DNA of 64,000 nt from Mycobacterium paraense (GCF_002101815.1 NZ_LQPM01000014.1:1-64000); one strand, 5' to 3'; positions 25,332 through 34,463 are shown, counted from the stretch's first letter. The notes: generated by a model from the sequence alone, not told the origin. Numbers and translations: made by a program.

Positions 25332-25624
25332 TGCCCGCGGACTCGAGGCGGGACAACCGGCTCGACGAGATGCCGATGGCGGCGGTGGTGTGCCGGACCT
25401 GCGGCGCGCACGTGCTGGCCCGCAAGAGCAGTTGGAATCAGACCAGCGTGCAATGGAACGCCGACGCGACGGCCCGGTGCCCCGAGCGCGCCGAGGCCCA
25501 GAAGATGTCCGATCACGGTAGGGGAGTATTCCTCGCGTGCACAGCGCTGAGCGAGTCCATCCTCGATGCGATCCGGCGCGGCGACTTGGTTATCGTCGAC
25601 GAAATGGCGCGAGCGGCAACGTAA
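25331..25624 (+). CDS. Small cysteine-rich protein coupled to the KshA-like oxygenase
   Basis: 97 residues. CRTCGAHV (C-x2-C), then ATARCPER and FLACTALSESI give four cysteines in a zinc-ribbon or [Fe-S]-like spacing, though the spacing does not fit a 2Fe-2S ferredoxin. ATG 25331 shares its A with the oxygenase stop (TGATG); GTG 25328 is an alternative. Tight coupling suggests an accessory factor for the oxygenase, such as an assembly or electron-transfer partner. I do not recognise a named family. Confidence 0.65.
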   Translation: MPADSRRDNRLDEMPMAAVVCRTCGAHVLARKSSWNQTSVQWNADATARCPERAEAQKMSDHGRGVFLACTALSESILDAIRRGDLVIVDEMARAAT

Positions 25625-25641
25625 TCGCCCGCGCGCGTGCT

Positions 25642-26445
25642 TCAGGCGTGCGCCCCGCCGTCGATCCGGATTTCGGTGCCGGTGATGAATGCGCCGTCGT
25701 CGGAGGCGACCATGGCGATGACCGATGCCACCGCGCCCGGGTCGCCCAGGATGTCGTTCTCCTCGCCGTGCAGCAGCGGCGTCTGCTTGGCCCACAAGCC
25801 CAGGTCGTATCCGTCGGGCATCTTGTCCAGGGTGCTCAGCGCCAGCGCGGTGGCCACCCCGCCGGGCTGAATGTTGACCGCGCGCAGCCCCCGCTTCGAG
25901 TACTCGAGCGCCAGCGAGTGGGTGAACGACAGCACCCCGCCCTTGCTGGCCGCGTAGGCCGCCATGTAGGGGTGCGCGAACGACGCCGCGGTGGAGGTGA
26001 AGTTGACCACCACGCCACGGCCGGAGTCCAGTAGCGCGGGAAGCGCCTGGCGGGTCATCAGGAAGGTGCCCGTGAGGTTGATCGCCAGGGTCGCGTTCCA
26101 GTCGGCCAGCGTGTGCTCGTGGGTGTTGGCGCAGCGCTGGATGGCGGCCGCGTTGATCAGCACTTCGAGGCCGCCGAGTTCGGCAACGGCGGGGTCCACG
26201 GCGGCCCTCACGGCGTCCTCGTCGGAGATGTCGAGGACAACGGTGGTGAGGCGGTTGCCGGTGCCGGCCGCGTCGGCCGCGGCTGCGGTGCGAGCCAGCC
26301 CATCCGCCGAGACGTCGTAGGCGATGACGGTGCCGCCCTCGTCGAGTAACCGGGCGACGGTGGCCTGTCCGATTCCGGAGCCGGCTCCGGTCACGATGGC
26401 ACGCCTGTCCGCGAAACGATCCATCAGCAAAGCCATTTCGCTCAT
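25642..26445 (-). CDS. Short-chain dehydrogenase/reductase (SDR)
   Basis: 267 residues, classical SDR. Cofactor loop VTGAGSGIG with YDVS after strand 2 (NAD(H) likely), NAA motif VLINAAAIQR, Ser in NFTSTAAS and Tyr-Lys in YAASKGG. GTEIRIDGGAHA closes the fold. It oxidises or reduces a hydroxyl/keto group on an unknown substrate. ATG 26445 overlaps the stop of the upstream gene (ATGA). Last gene of the minus-strand fadD operon and convergent with the KshA-like operon. Confidence 0.88.
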   Translation of the reverse strand: MSEMALLMDRFADRRAIVTGAGSGIGQATVARLLDEGGTVIAYDVSADGLARTAAAADAAGTGNRLTTVVLDISDEDAVRAAVDPAVAELGGLEVLINAAAIQRCANTHEHTLADWNATLAINLTGTFLMTRQALPALLDSGRGVVVNFTSTAASFAHPYMAAYAASKGGVLSFTHSLALEYSKRGLRAVNIQPGGVATALALSTLDKMPDGYDLGLWAKQTPLLHGEENDILGDPGAVASVIAMVASDDGAFITGTEIRIDGGAHA

Positions 26446-27518
26446 GCCACCTGGAAGGCGCTGATCGGGGCTTCCTCGGGGTAAACCGCCGGACCCCCGA
26501 GGTCGTAGGCGGCGTTCAGGGCGCTGATGAACGCCGGATCGTGCAGCGGTTCGCCGGGGATGTCGAGCTTGATGCCCCTGCGCCCGAGGTCGTCGACCAT
26601 GATGTCGATGGCCTTCTCGATCGTCAGGTCGTCGGAGCCCTCCATGTTCTTCTTCAGCTCGTCGTGGTCGGCGAACACCTCCGCGGACCAGTGCACCAGG
26701 AACCGCAGTTCGTCGGTGTGGTGGCGCGCGATCACGTCGTCGCCGTTCTTCAGCAGCCAGTGCTCGCGATCGCCCGGGTCGCCGGCGAACACGGTGTCGA
26801 ACGTCAGTCCGGCCGGAATCTGTTGGTCCAGAGGCCCATTCGCCTCGCCGCGGTGCACCATCATCTCGTTCTGTACGACGACTCCGCGGTTGTAGACGGG
26901 CGGCAGCACCCGCTTGGGCGCTTGCAGGGGGCCGTCGGGCCAGTAGGTGAAGCCGCTGCCCGCGTCCAGTGAGAACCAGGTGATCACCTGCGCCATCTTG
27001 ATCAGGTAGTCCTGGAACAGGCCGGACTTACCCATCACGCTGGTCAGCCACGTGGGCGCGTTCTCGTGCCGCACGCCGCGAAAGCTCGGCGAATCCAGGT
27101 GCCCGGGATCGCGATTCGCGCACGGCCCGTTGATGTTGAACAGCATCAGTTGCGGCTTGGCGTACTGCGCCTTCCAGTAGTTCTTGGCCAACTCCACAAA
27201 CTCGGCGTGGTAGAAGCAGTCGTGCAGTTCCGGGTACAGCACGGCGCCGTAGTTCGCCAGATAGCCGCGGAAGGTCGGGGTCAGAAACAGATCGAGCGAC
27301 GGCGTAAAGCCCTCCGGGAAGACGCCGCTCATGGTGGCGATCAGCTCGTCGGCCGACGCGAAGTGCTGGGCGATGATCAGCCTCCACGGGCCCTGGGTGC
27401 GAACCACATCGAGCAGCCGCTCCCGCTGGTCGTCCGTATAGACGTCCTCGATCTCCCGGGGCGGTGCGGCCGGCCGCAACACGTCGGAAAGCTCCATCCG
27501 CCGCTCGTCGGTGAGCAT
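26442..27518 (-). CDS. Conserved protein, possible Fe(II)/2-oxoglutarate (PhyH-like) oxygenase
   Basis: 358 residues. No family is certain. H140-L-D142 (PGHLDSPSF) and, about 80 residues later, H222 in QNEMMVHRGEANGP are spaced like the HxD...H facial triad of PhyH-type dioxygenases, and HRGEANG recalls the second-His region of that family. If right it would hydroxylate an acyl or steroid substrate using 2-oxoglutarate and O2. AAAGGAG lies 6 bp before ATG 27518. It is coupled to the SDR downstream (ATGA). The oxygenase assignment is inference from motif spacing only. Confidence 0.55.
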   Translation of the reverse strand: MLTDERRMELSDVLRPAAPPREIEDVYTDDQRERLLDVVRTQGPWRLIIAQHFASADELIATMSGVFPEGFTPSLDLFLTPTFRGYLANYGAVLYPELHDCFYHAEFVELAKNYWKAQYAKPQLMLFNINGPCANRDPGHLDSPSFRGVRHENAPTWLTSVMGKSGLFQDYLIKMAQVITWFSLDAGSGFTYWPDGPLQAPKRVLPPVYNRGVVVQNEMMVHRGEANGPLDQQIPAGLTFDTVFAGDPGDREHWLLKNGDDVIARHHTDELRFLVHWSAEVFADHDELKKNMEGSDDLTIEKAIDIMVDDLGRRGIKLDIPGEPLHDPAFISALNAAYDLGGPAVYPEEAPISAFQVA

Positions 27519-27563
27519 CAGCTGTCTCCTTTGCAGTCCTGGATCGATTGATTGTGCGCAGGC

Positions 27564-28547
27564 TCAGCGCGACGCGGGCTGCGGCTGCCCGGTGATCGGG
27601 AGGTCAAAACGCAACGGATGGCTGAATTTGGCGCGCAGCAGCGCCCCGATCTCCGCAATGGCCAGCCGGCCGCGCGCGGTCGCGTCGGAGCGCATCAAAA
27701 AGCCGTGATACATGCCCGGATAGCGGGCGGTGATCGTCTGCACGCCGGCATCGCGCAACCGGTCCGCGTACCGCTCACCCCAGTCCCGGATGGGATCGCA
27801 GCCGCCGGTCACCACGATCGCCGGCGGCAACCCGGACAGGTCGGAGGCGTAGGCCGGGACCAGATAGGGATCGCTGGGCGCACCCGCGTCGCCGTCGGCC
27901 AGCGCGTGCAGGTAGTCGATGTCGTCGCGCGCGAGCAGCGGCGCATCCGCGAGCGCGGCAATGGAAGGAACGGACATGTCGCGATCCAGCCCCGGATACA
28001 GCAGCACCTGCACGCAGACCGCCGGCCCGCCTCGGTCACGGGCGGCGAGCGCGATCCCCGCCGCCAACGAGCCGCCCGCGCTGTCGCCGACCACCGCGAG
28101 CCGCTCGGGGTCGACGCCCAATTCGGCGGCGTTGCGCGAAACCCATGCGGTGGCCGCATAGGCGTCGTCGAACTGCGCCGGCGGCGGGAATTCGGGGGCC
28201 AGCCGGTAGTCGACCGCCACGACCGTGGCACCCGACGCCGCCGCCAGCTCACGAGCCAGCGGTTCGAACGAGTGGTTGGAACCCATCACGAGGCCCCCGC
28301 CGTGCAGATAAACCAGCACGGGGCCACCGGTATCGGTGGTGGGGCGGTAGATCCGAACTTCGATGTCGCCGCCGGGACCGGGAATGGCGGTCTCGGTGAC
28401 CGCGGCCATGTCGGGCATCGCGCCGGGAAGCGGGGCGGATTCCAGCCCGGCGCGCACCGCGGACAGGCCCCGTTGCCGCATCGGCGCGATGGGACCGAAC
28501 GAGGCCACCCGCGCCGCGGCGTCGGGATCCAGCGCGGGCGTCACCAT
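27564..28547 (-). CDS. Alpha/beta hydrolase, hormone-sensitive-lipase family
   Basis: 327 residues. YLHGGGLVMG supplies the oxyanion hole, GDSAGGSLAAG the nucleophile, GGCDPIRDWG the aspartate and MYHGFLM the histidine. Carboxylesterase of the HSL/Lip family acting on acyl esters. It starts at ATG 28547, one base after the stop of the SDR gene before it. In an operon with an acyl-CoA synthetase and SDRs, and next to Baeyer-Villiger enzymes that make esters and lactones, hydrolysis of such an ester or lactone is a reasonable role (inference). Confidence 0.88.
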   Translation of the reverse strand: MVTPALDPDAAARVASFGPIAPMRQRGLSAVRAGLESAPLPGAMPDMAAVTETAIPGPGGDIEVRIYRPTTDTGGPVLVYLHGGGLVMGSNHSFEPLARELAAASGATVVAVDYRLAPEFPPPAQFDDAYAATAWVSRNAAELGVDPERLAVVGDSAGGSLAAGIALAARDRGGPAVCVQVLLYPGLDRDMSVPSIAALADAPLLARDDIDYLHALADGDAGAPSDPYLVPAYASDLSGLPPAIVVTGGCDPIRDWGERYADRLRDAGVQTITARYPGMYHGFLMRSDATARGRLAIAEIGALLRAKFSHPLRFDLPITGQPQPASR

Positions 28548-28548
28548 C

Positions 28549-29421
28549 TCACGGCGTTCCCGTGTCGAAGCGGCTGTCGGTGCGCAACGCCGGGGCCTGT
28601 TGCGAGGCAAGCACGTTCGCGCGCTCGGCCATCGCCGCGCCGACCGCGCCGGGATGGGTGTGCAGATAGAAGCGGCCCTCGGCGGCCTGGTCGAACAGCA
28701 TCTCGGCGGCTTGACGTGGATCCATGGCCGCGGCCTTGACGTCGAGCATGGCCGAGCGCTGCGCCTCGGCGGCGGTGACGTCACCCGAGCCGTGGGCGTC
28801 GACTCCGCCGGCCGACTCGAAGATGTTCGATGCCACCGGTCCGGGGAGCACGGCCTGCACGTGAATGTGATGACCGTGCCCGGTCGATTCGACCTCCAGA
28901 TACAGGCACTCCGTCAACGCCAGCACCGCGTGCTTGCTCACGATGTAGGGGGCCTGCAACGGAATTGCCACCACCGCGCCGACCGATGCGATGTTCCACA
29001 CCCATGCGCGCTGGCCGGCGGCCATCATCTTCGGCAGGAAAGCCCGCACGCCGTAGAAGACGCCGCTGACGTTGATGTCGATGACGCGCCGCCAGTTGGC
29101 CACCGGCGTGTCCCACAGGTAGCCGAACTGTTCGACGCCGGCGTTGTTGACCAGCAGCCGCACCGGGCCGACGTCCCGGTAGACCCGCTCGGCAAGCTCG
29201 TGCACGGCCTCGGGGTTGCGCACGTCGCAGGCGACGTCGACCGCCGATCCGCCCGCGGCGCGCAGTTCGTCGGCGACCGATGCGGCCGCCGCGTGGTCAA
29301 TGTCGGCCAGCACCACCGTCATCCCGAGCGAGCCGGCGTGGCGCGCCAGGCCGGCACCCAGGCCGGAGCCGGCCCCGGTGACGACGGCGATCCCGCCGGA
29401 AAATGCGTCCCCGGCGCTCAC
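28549..29421 (-). CDS. Short-chain dehydrogenase/reductase (SDR)
   Basis: 290 residues. VTGAGSGLGAG cofactor loop, ADID after strand 2, LVNNAGVEQ, Ser in NIASVGA and YIVSKHA active-site Tyr-Lys. A C-terminal extension of about 40 residues after HTHPG is unlike short classical SDRs. Substrate unknown. GTG 29421 overlaps the stop of the SnoaL-like gene (GTGA). Third gene of the fadD operon. Confidence 0.87.
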   Translation of the reverse strand: MSAGDAFSGGIAVVTGAGSGLGAGLARHAGSLGMTVVLADIDHAAAASVADELRAAGGSAVDVACDVRNPEAVHELAERVYRDVGPVRLLVNNAGVEQFGYLWDTPVANWRRVIDINVSGVFYGVRAFLPKMMAAGQRAWVWNIASVGAVVAIPLQAPYIVSKHAVLALTECLYLEVESTGHGHHIHVQAVLPGPVASNIFESAGGVDAHGSGDVTAAEAQRSAMLDVKAAAMDPRQAAEMLFDQAAEGRFYLHTHPGAVGAAMAERANVLASQQAPALRTDSRFDTGTP

Positions 29422-29897
29422 GAACCCGCGGCGCTGTCGGCGGCCAACTCCGCCAGCGGCACCGAGTTGGTGGCATCCAGGACGACGTCCATCTCGGTGA
29501 ACTGAAGCCCGTCGGCCCCGCGCCGGACGCCGACGTTGACGACCCCGCTGGACACCGCGAACGGCACGAAGTTGGCGATCTGGTTGACGAAGATGTAGAA
29601 CCGCGCCCGGGTCACGTCACCGTCGCTGCCGGTGCGGTGCACGTTGGTGGCGTGGTGGCGCAGCGGGTACGGGCTTTGCTTGCGGTGTTCCGACAGCCAT
29701 TCCATCACCTCGTCGCGGCCGTTGAGCTCCGGTGACATCAATTCCTCGAAAGGGCTTGCGCCGGAGTCGCTTCGGGTCAGGTAGTGCACGTTCTCGGCGT
29801 AGCTGGCCGCCATCTCGTCGTAGTGGGCCTCGTCGTAGTGGTACCAGAAGCCGGCGATGAACTCCTGCAATTCGGGCAGCGTGATGTCATGGGCCAT
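29418..29897 (-). CDS. SnoaL/NTF2-like protein
   Basis: 159 residues with the NTF2/SnoaL cone fold: ELQEFIAGFWYHYDEAHYDEMAASYAEN (helix), then PLRHHATNVH and RARFYIFVNQ strands. Such proteins are isomerases, dehydratases or cyclases such as ketosteroid isomerase, or ring-hydroxylating dioxygenase beta subunits. A His/Tyr/Asp-rich pocket is visible but no catalytic set can be assigned. ATG 29897 is preferred to an upstream TTG at 29909. 70 bp separate it from fadD. Confidence 0.75.
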   Translation of the reverse strand: MAHDITLPELQEFIAGFWYHYDEAHYDEMAASYAENVHYLTRSDSGASPFEELMSPELNGRDEVMEWLSEHRKQSPYPLRHHATNVHRTGSDGDVTRARFYIFVNQIANFVPFAVSSGVVNVGVRRGADGLQFTEMDVVLDATNSVPLAELAADSAAGS

Positions 29898-29967
29898 GGC
29901 GCTAGTCAACGCCGGGGGTGGCCGGGCCGACAGGCCGATGCCCGGTCAGTGGAACATGGTCTGGTAG

Positions 29968-31563
29968 TCAGGCCCGTTCCGGCGCGAACACGCCGGATGC
30001 GAAGCGTTCACGCAACAGGCGTTTGAGCAGCTTGCCGCTCGGGTTTTTCGGCAACGAGTCGACGAAGAAGATGCGCTTGGGCGTCTTGAATCCCGCCAGG
30101 TGGGCCCGGCAATGCGCGACGAGGTCTTGTTCGGTCAGCGTGACGCTGTCGCGGGGAACGACGGCGGCCACCACGGCCTCCACCCACACCGGGTGCGCCA
30201 GGCCGAACACCGCGACCTCCTGGATGCCGGTGTGCCGGTACAGGACCTCCTCGACCTCCCGGCTGGCGACGTTCTCCCCACCGGTCTTGATCATGTCCTT
30301 CTTGCGGTCGACGACGTGTAACAGGCCGTGCTCGTCGTAGCAGCCCAGATCGCCGGAGTGGAACCAGCCGCCACGGAAGGCGTCGGCGGTGCGTTCCGAG
30401 TCGTCGAGGTAACCCAGCATCAGATGTGGGCTGCGGTGGGCGATTTCGCCGACGACACCGGCGCCGACCGGGATGTCGTCGGCGTCGAGGATCGCGGTTT
30501 CGACGTTGGCGACGGGGCGTCCGGCCGAACCGGCGTGTGCGTCCTGTTCCTCGGGGCCCAGTGCCGAGGCCAGCGGGGCCATCTCGGTCTGGCCGTAGAA
30601 GTTCCACAGCCTCAGATTCGGCAGCCGCCGCCGCATCTCCGCCAGGACCTCGACCGGCATCGCCGAGGCGCCGTAATAGCCCTTGCGCAGGCTAGAGAGG
30701 TCGACCGCGTCGAACACCGGCGAGCGCAGCAGCGAGATCCACACCGTCGGGGGAGCGAAGTAGTTGGTGACGCGGTATCGCTCGATCGTGCGCAGCACCG
30801 TTTGCGGGTCCGGTCCCCGCAGGATGATGCTGGTGGCGCCGAGGTAGATGTCGGTGGCCAGGAAGTTGTCCAGCTGCGCGCAGTGGTACAGCGGCAGCGA
30901 GTGGATTTCGACGTCGTCGTGGGTCATCTCGCCCGCGACGATGGTGCTCACGTACTGCCACATCAGGCTGCGGCTGGTATGCACGGCCGCCTTGGGGTGC
31001 GACTCGGTTCCGCTGGTGTACATCAGCCGGACCGGCTGGTCGTCGCCGATGTGCGGGCCGGGGGCCCGGGAGTCGGTGGAAAGCCAGTCCGCGAAGTCCG
31101 CCCAGCCGGGTGGGGCGCCGCGCCCGGCAGGCGCCAGCGCGACCCGGACTTCCACCACGCCACCGCGCCGCATCGCCTCTTCGGCCGTCGGCGCCAGCTC
31201 GGATTCGACGACAAAGCCGCGGACCCGGCTATGACCGAGGATGTAGGCGATCTCCTCGGCGGTCAGCATGAAGTTGATGGGGACCAGCACCACCCCGGCG
31301 CGCGCCGTGGCGAACGCCAGCACCGCATACTGCCAACAGTTGTGCGCCAGCAGCGCGATGCGGTCGCCGGGCCCAAAGCCGTTGTCGTGCAATGCCGCCG
31401 CGGCGCGGTCGACCAGGTGGTCGAACCCGGCGAAGCTCAGCGCCACGTCGCCGTCGATGACCGCGGTCTTGTTCGGGTGCCGGCGGGCCGAGCGGCGGGG
31501 GACATCGCCGAGCCCATGGCTGCGCGCCCGCGCGACGATCGCGTCCAGCTCGTGGGGCTGCAT
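29968..31563 (-). CDS. Acyl-CoA synthetase (FadD family)
   Basis: 531 residues of the ANL superfamily. Phosphate loop YTSGTESHPKAAVH, NFYGQTE, GWFHSGDLG and the hinge DRKKDMIKTGGENV are all present, and the C-terminal catalytic lysine sits in NPSGKLLK. It activates a carboxylic acid with ATP and CoA. First gene of an operon with SnoaL-like, SDR, esterase, PhyH-like and SDR genes, which fits entry of an organic acid into degradation. A TACCGT box with a 7-base spacer precedes ATG 31563. Substrate unknown; motif order is like medium- or ring-acid-activating FadD proteins. Confidence 0.9.
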   Translation of the reverse strand: MQPHELDAIVARARSHGLGDVPRRSARRHPNKTAVIDGDVALSFAGFDHLVDRAAAALHDNGFGPGDRIALLAHNCWQYAVLAFATARAGVVLVPINFMLTAEEIAYILGHSRVRGFVVESELAPTAEEAMRRGGVVEVRVALAPAGRGAPPGWADFADWLSTDSRAPGPHIGDDQPVRLMYTSGTESHPKAAVHTSRSLMWQYVSTIVAGEMTHDDVEIHSLPLYHCAQLDNFLATDIYLGATSIILRGPDPQTVLRTIERYRVTNYFAPPTVWISLLRSPVFDAVDLSSLRKGYYGASAMPVEVLAEMRRRLPNLRLWNFYGQTEMAPLASALGPEEQDAHAGSAGRPVANVETAILDADDIPVGAGVVGEIAHRSPHLMLGYLDDSERTADAFRGGWFHSGDLGCYDEHGLLHVVDRKKDMIKTGGENVASREVEEVLYRHTGIQEVAVFGLAHPVWVEAVVAAVVPRDSVTLTEQDLVAHCRAHLAGFKTPKRIFFVDSLPKNPSGKLLKRLLRERFASGVFAPERA

Positions 31564-31570
31564 GCCCGCC

Positions 31571-31658
31571 ACGGTAGGCGGCGGCAAGGAGTCGCCGGCC
31601 GCCGGTGTCCCGCTGAGTAGACACGGACCCGCACATCCGGGCCGACCGATTCGATACT
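31571..31658. promoter_or_regulatory. Divergent leaderless promoters of fadD and Baeyer-Villiger genes
   Basis: Minus strand: TACCGT at 31571-31576, 7 bases, ATG 31563. Plus strand: GATACT at 31653-31658, 7 bases, ATG 31666. Both lack a ribosome-binding site. The two -10 elements bracket a GC-rich 76-bp core in which I see no palindrome. Confidence 0.45.
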
Positions 31659-31665
31659 CGTTGAC

Positions 31666-33549
31666 ATGAGCGCTGACGAACTGCGGGCGAACCTGCGCCA
31701 GGCGGATCCCGGCGTGCTGGTTGCGGTGCTGGCGCAACTGACCGGCGACGCGGCGGTGGTCGACCGCTTCGCACCGAAGATCTCGCATGTGCCGGACCCA
31801 CCGGAGCAGGCCGGCGTGACCGATCCCGAGACCGCCGCGGCGCTCGTCGAGGCGGTCGTCGCCGCTCTGCAGTCGCCCCGCCGCAGCGACGCGGTGCCCG
31901 CCGACGACCTCGACCTCTTCGCGCGCATCGCGCCCGTCGGCCTGGGCGGCACCGTCGGCCCCGAGTATCTCGGATTGCTGCTCGAGCAGGGCGGGTTCCA
32001 GCCGTCGCAGCCCGTGCTGCCGCGCACCGCCAAGCTTCCCGACGGCTTCAAGGTCGTCATCATCGGGGCCGGTATCGCCGGGATCACCGCCGCCCTGGCC
32101 TGCGCGGACGCGGGCATCGAATACGAGATCATCGAGCGGCACGACGAGGTCGGCGGCACCTGGTACACCACAACGTATCCCGGTATCGGCGTGGACACCC
32201 CGTCGGCGTACTACTCCCTGTCGCGCGACATCAACGGCGATTGGTCGAGTTACTACCCGATGGGCGCGGAGTACCAGGCCTACCTGGTGTCGGTGGCCGA
32301 CAAAAACGACGTGCGCACGCGCACCCGGTTCGGCACCGAGGCCGAAGCGCTGTGGTGGGACGAACAGCGGCAGCAGTGGCAGATCCATTCGGTGGGACCC
32401 GACGGCACCCGCGACGTGAGCTACGCCAACGTGGTGATTCCCGCCGCCGGTTATCTCAACCGTCCCCGCTGGCCGGATCTGCCTGGCCGCGAGGCGTTCT
32501 CGGGGATCTCGCTGCACTCCGCGCGGTGGGATCCCGATCTCGATCTGACGGGTAAAAGGGTTGCCGTCATCGGCGCCGGGTGCACCGCGGTGCAGATCGT
32601 CGACGCCTGCGTGGACAAGGTCGCGCACCTGACGGTGTTCCAGCGCCAGCCGCACTGGGTGGCCCCGCGGCGGCGCGCGTCCGACGCGGTACCGGAATAC
32701 CAGCGGTGGCTGGGCACCAGGCTGCCGTACTACGCGAATTGGGTTCGACTCAAATCGTATTGGGGAACGGCGGACAACAACTACCCGGTGATTCTGCACG
32801 ATCCCGACTGGGCGGCCGAGCACCTGTCGATCTCACCGGCCAACGACGTGCTGCTGCAGATCTGCCTGGGCTACATCGATCGGGTGTTCGGCGCCGGCAG
32901 CGACCTCGCGCGCAAGGTCACGCCGGACTTCGCCCCGTACGGCAAGCGGATCATCCGCGATCCCGGCGGCTATTACGCGGCGCTGGCGCGCGAGCATGTG
33001 GACGTTGAGGCCGGCGAGCCGGCCCGGGTCAACGAGGCGGGAATCGTGACGGCCGACGGCCGGCAGATCGACCTCGACGTCATCGTCTACGCGACCGGCT
33101 ACTACCTGGATTTCCTTTCCACCGTTGATATCCGGGGCCGCAACGGGCGGCGGCTGACCGAGGAGTGGGGCGACATTCCGCGGGCCTACCGGGGCGGGAT
33201 GGTGCCCGGCTTCCCGAACATGTTCATTTCCTCGGCACCCAACTACAGCCCGGGGCACGGGGCGGGCCACAACTTCGGTGTCGAGGTGATGGTCCACTTC
33301 GTCATGGAATGCCTGCAATTGATGGCGCTGCGCCAGGCGGCCACCATCGAGGTGACGCAGGACGCCTACGATCGCTACGTCGCCGACCTCGATGCGACCA
33401 TGGCCGGTACCGTCTGGTGCCACACTCCCTCCGCGCACACCTACTACCGCTCGGGCGGAGGGCGGATCGTGACCGCCTTCCCGTATCGCCTGGTCGACTT
33501 CTGGCGCGACCATCGCGCCCCGGCCGAAGAGGATCTCGCCCTGCGATGA
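31666..33549 (+). CDS. Flavin-containing Baeyer-Villiger monooxygenase with N-terminal extension
   Basis: 627 residues. About 125 extra N-terminal residues precede the first dinucleotide fold (VVIIGAGIAGI). The Baeyer-Villiger fingerprint FSGISLHSARWD fits FxGxxxHxxxW[PD]. Second nucleotide fold VAVIGAGCTAVQI. It uses FAD, NADPH and O2 to turn a ketone into an ester or lactone. N-terminally extended BVMOs of this size are known for steroid and large cyclic ketone substrates. It is coupled to an SDR, which could supply the ketone by oxidising an alcohol. Confidence 0.88.
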   Translation: MSADELRANLRQADPGVLVAVLAQLTGDAAVVDRFAPKISHVPDPPEQAGVTDPETAAALVEAVVAALQSPRRSDAVPADDLDLFARIAPVGLGGTVGPEYLGLLLEQGGFQPSQPVLPRTAKLPDGFKVVIIGAGIAGITAALACADAGIEYEIIERHDEVGGTWYTTTYPGIGVDTPSAYYSLSRDINGDWSSYYPMGAEYQAYLVSVADKNDVRTRTRFGTEAEALWWDEQRQQWQIHSVGPDGTRDVSYANVVIPAAGYLNRPRWPDLPGREAFSGISLHSARWDPDLDLTGKRVAVIGAGCTAVQIVDACVDKVAHLTVFQRQPHWVAPRRRASDAVPEYQRWLGTRLPYYANWVRLKSYWGTADNNYPVILHDPDWAAEHLSISPANDVLLQICLGYIDRVFGAGSDLARKVTPDFAPYGKRIIRDPGGYYAALAREHVDVEAGEPARVNEAGIVTADGRQIDLDVIVYATGYYLDFLSTVDIRGRNGRRLTEEWGDIPRAYRGGMVPGFPNMFISSAPNYSPGHGAGHNFGVEVMVHFVMECLQLMALRQAATIEVTQDAYDRYVADLDATMAGTVWCHTPSAHTYYRSGGGRIVTAFPYRLVDFWRDHRAPAEEDLALR

Positions 33550-34433
33550 GCCGATTGCTCTCCGGTAAAACGGCTTTGGTGACGGGCAGTAGCCGGGGAA
33601 TCGGCCGGGCGATCGCCCGGCGGCTGGCCGCCGAGGGCGCCACGGTGGCGGTCACCGCGCGCTCGCACACGCCGTCGGTGTCGACGCGGTCCGGAACGCG
33701 TTCCGCGCTGCCGGGCACCATCGGCGAGACGATCGGTCTGATCGAGGCCGCCGGGGGGCAGGCGTTCGGCGTCGCGGCCAACCTGGAGGACGCCGGGCAG
33801 CGTGACGGGTTGGTCGACACGGTGCTCGATCGCACCGGGCGCATCGACATCCTGGTCAACAACGCCGGTTTCGCCGACTACTCGCTGGTCGAGCAGATGA
33901 GCCTGGAAACGTTCGACCGCACAGTCGAGCACTACCTGCGCGTGCCGTTCGTCCTGACGAAATCCGCCGTGCCCCAGATGCGCAAGCAAGGCGCGGGCTG
34001 GATCGTCAACGTCGGCTCGGTCACCGGCCTGGCGCCGGTGCGGCCGTACCGGGAGTACAACAAGATTTCGGGCGACGTGATCTACGCGTCGATGAAGGCC
34101 GCCCTGCACCGGTTCACCCAGGGGGTGGCCGCGGAACTGCTGGACGCGAATATCGCGGTGAATTGCGTCGGGCCGTCGACGGCGGTCCGGACACCCGGTG
34201 CCGCGCAGCTGATTCCGGACACTTTCCCGACCGAGCCGGTGGAGTACCTGGCCGAGACGGTGCTGGCGATGTGCCACCTGCCCGCCGCGCAGCGCACCGG
34301 GTTGGTCGCGTTCAGCCTGCACTACCCCTGGTCGCAGCGGTTGCCGGTGCACAGTCTCGACGGCGCGAAGGTGTTGCCGCCGTTGCAGCCGCCGGCGACC
34401 GCCAACCCGAATATCTCGCCGACGGGAATCTGA
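33546..34433 (+). CDS. SDR coupled to Baeyer-Villiger monooxygenase
   Basis: 295 residues. VTGSSRGIG cofactor loop, VNNAGF, Ser in VNVGSVTG and YASMKAALH active-site Tyr-Lys. An insert HTPSVSTRSGTRSALPG after strand 2 is larger than in most SDRs. NADP-type charge pattern (ARSH) suggests NADPH. It starts in the stop of the BVMO gene (ATGA) and is the last gene of this two-gene operon. Confidence 0.87.
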   Translation: MSRLLSGKTALVTGSSRGIGRAIARRLAAEGATVAVTARSHTPSVSTRSGTRSALPGTIGETIGLIEAAGGQAFGVAANLEDAGQRDGLVDTVLDRTGRIDILVNNAGFADYSLVEQMSLETFDRTVEHYLRVPFVLTKSAVPQMRKQGAGWIVNVGSVTGLAPVRPYREYNKISGDVIYASMKAALHRFTQGVAAELLDANIAVNCVGPSTAVRTPGAAQLIPDTFPTEPVEYLAETVLAMCHLPAAQRTGLVAFSLHYPWSQRLPVHSLDGAKVLPPLQPPATANPNISPTGI

Positions 34434-34463
34434 CCCGACGCCCGCGCCCGCGTGTATCGCCGA

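Noticed and set aside
29897..29968. AACATGGTCT near 29950 as a KstR half-site
   Set aside because: It deviates from AAC-N2-GTT at a fixed position, so it is not counted as a KstR box.
33692..33705. Palindrome CGGAACGCGTTCCG resembling an AAC-N2-GTT site
   Set aside because: It lies inside an SDR coding sequence and lacks the flanking T and A of the KstR consensus.
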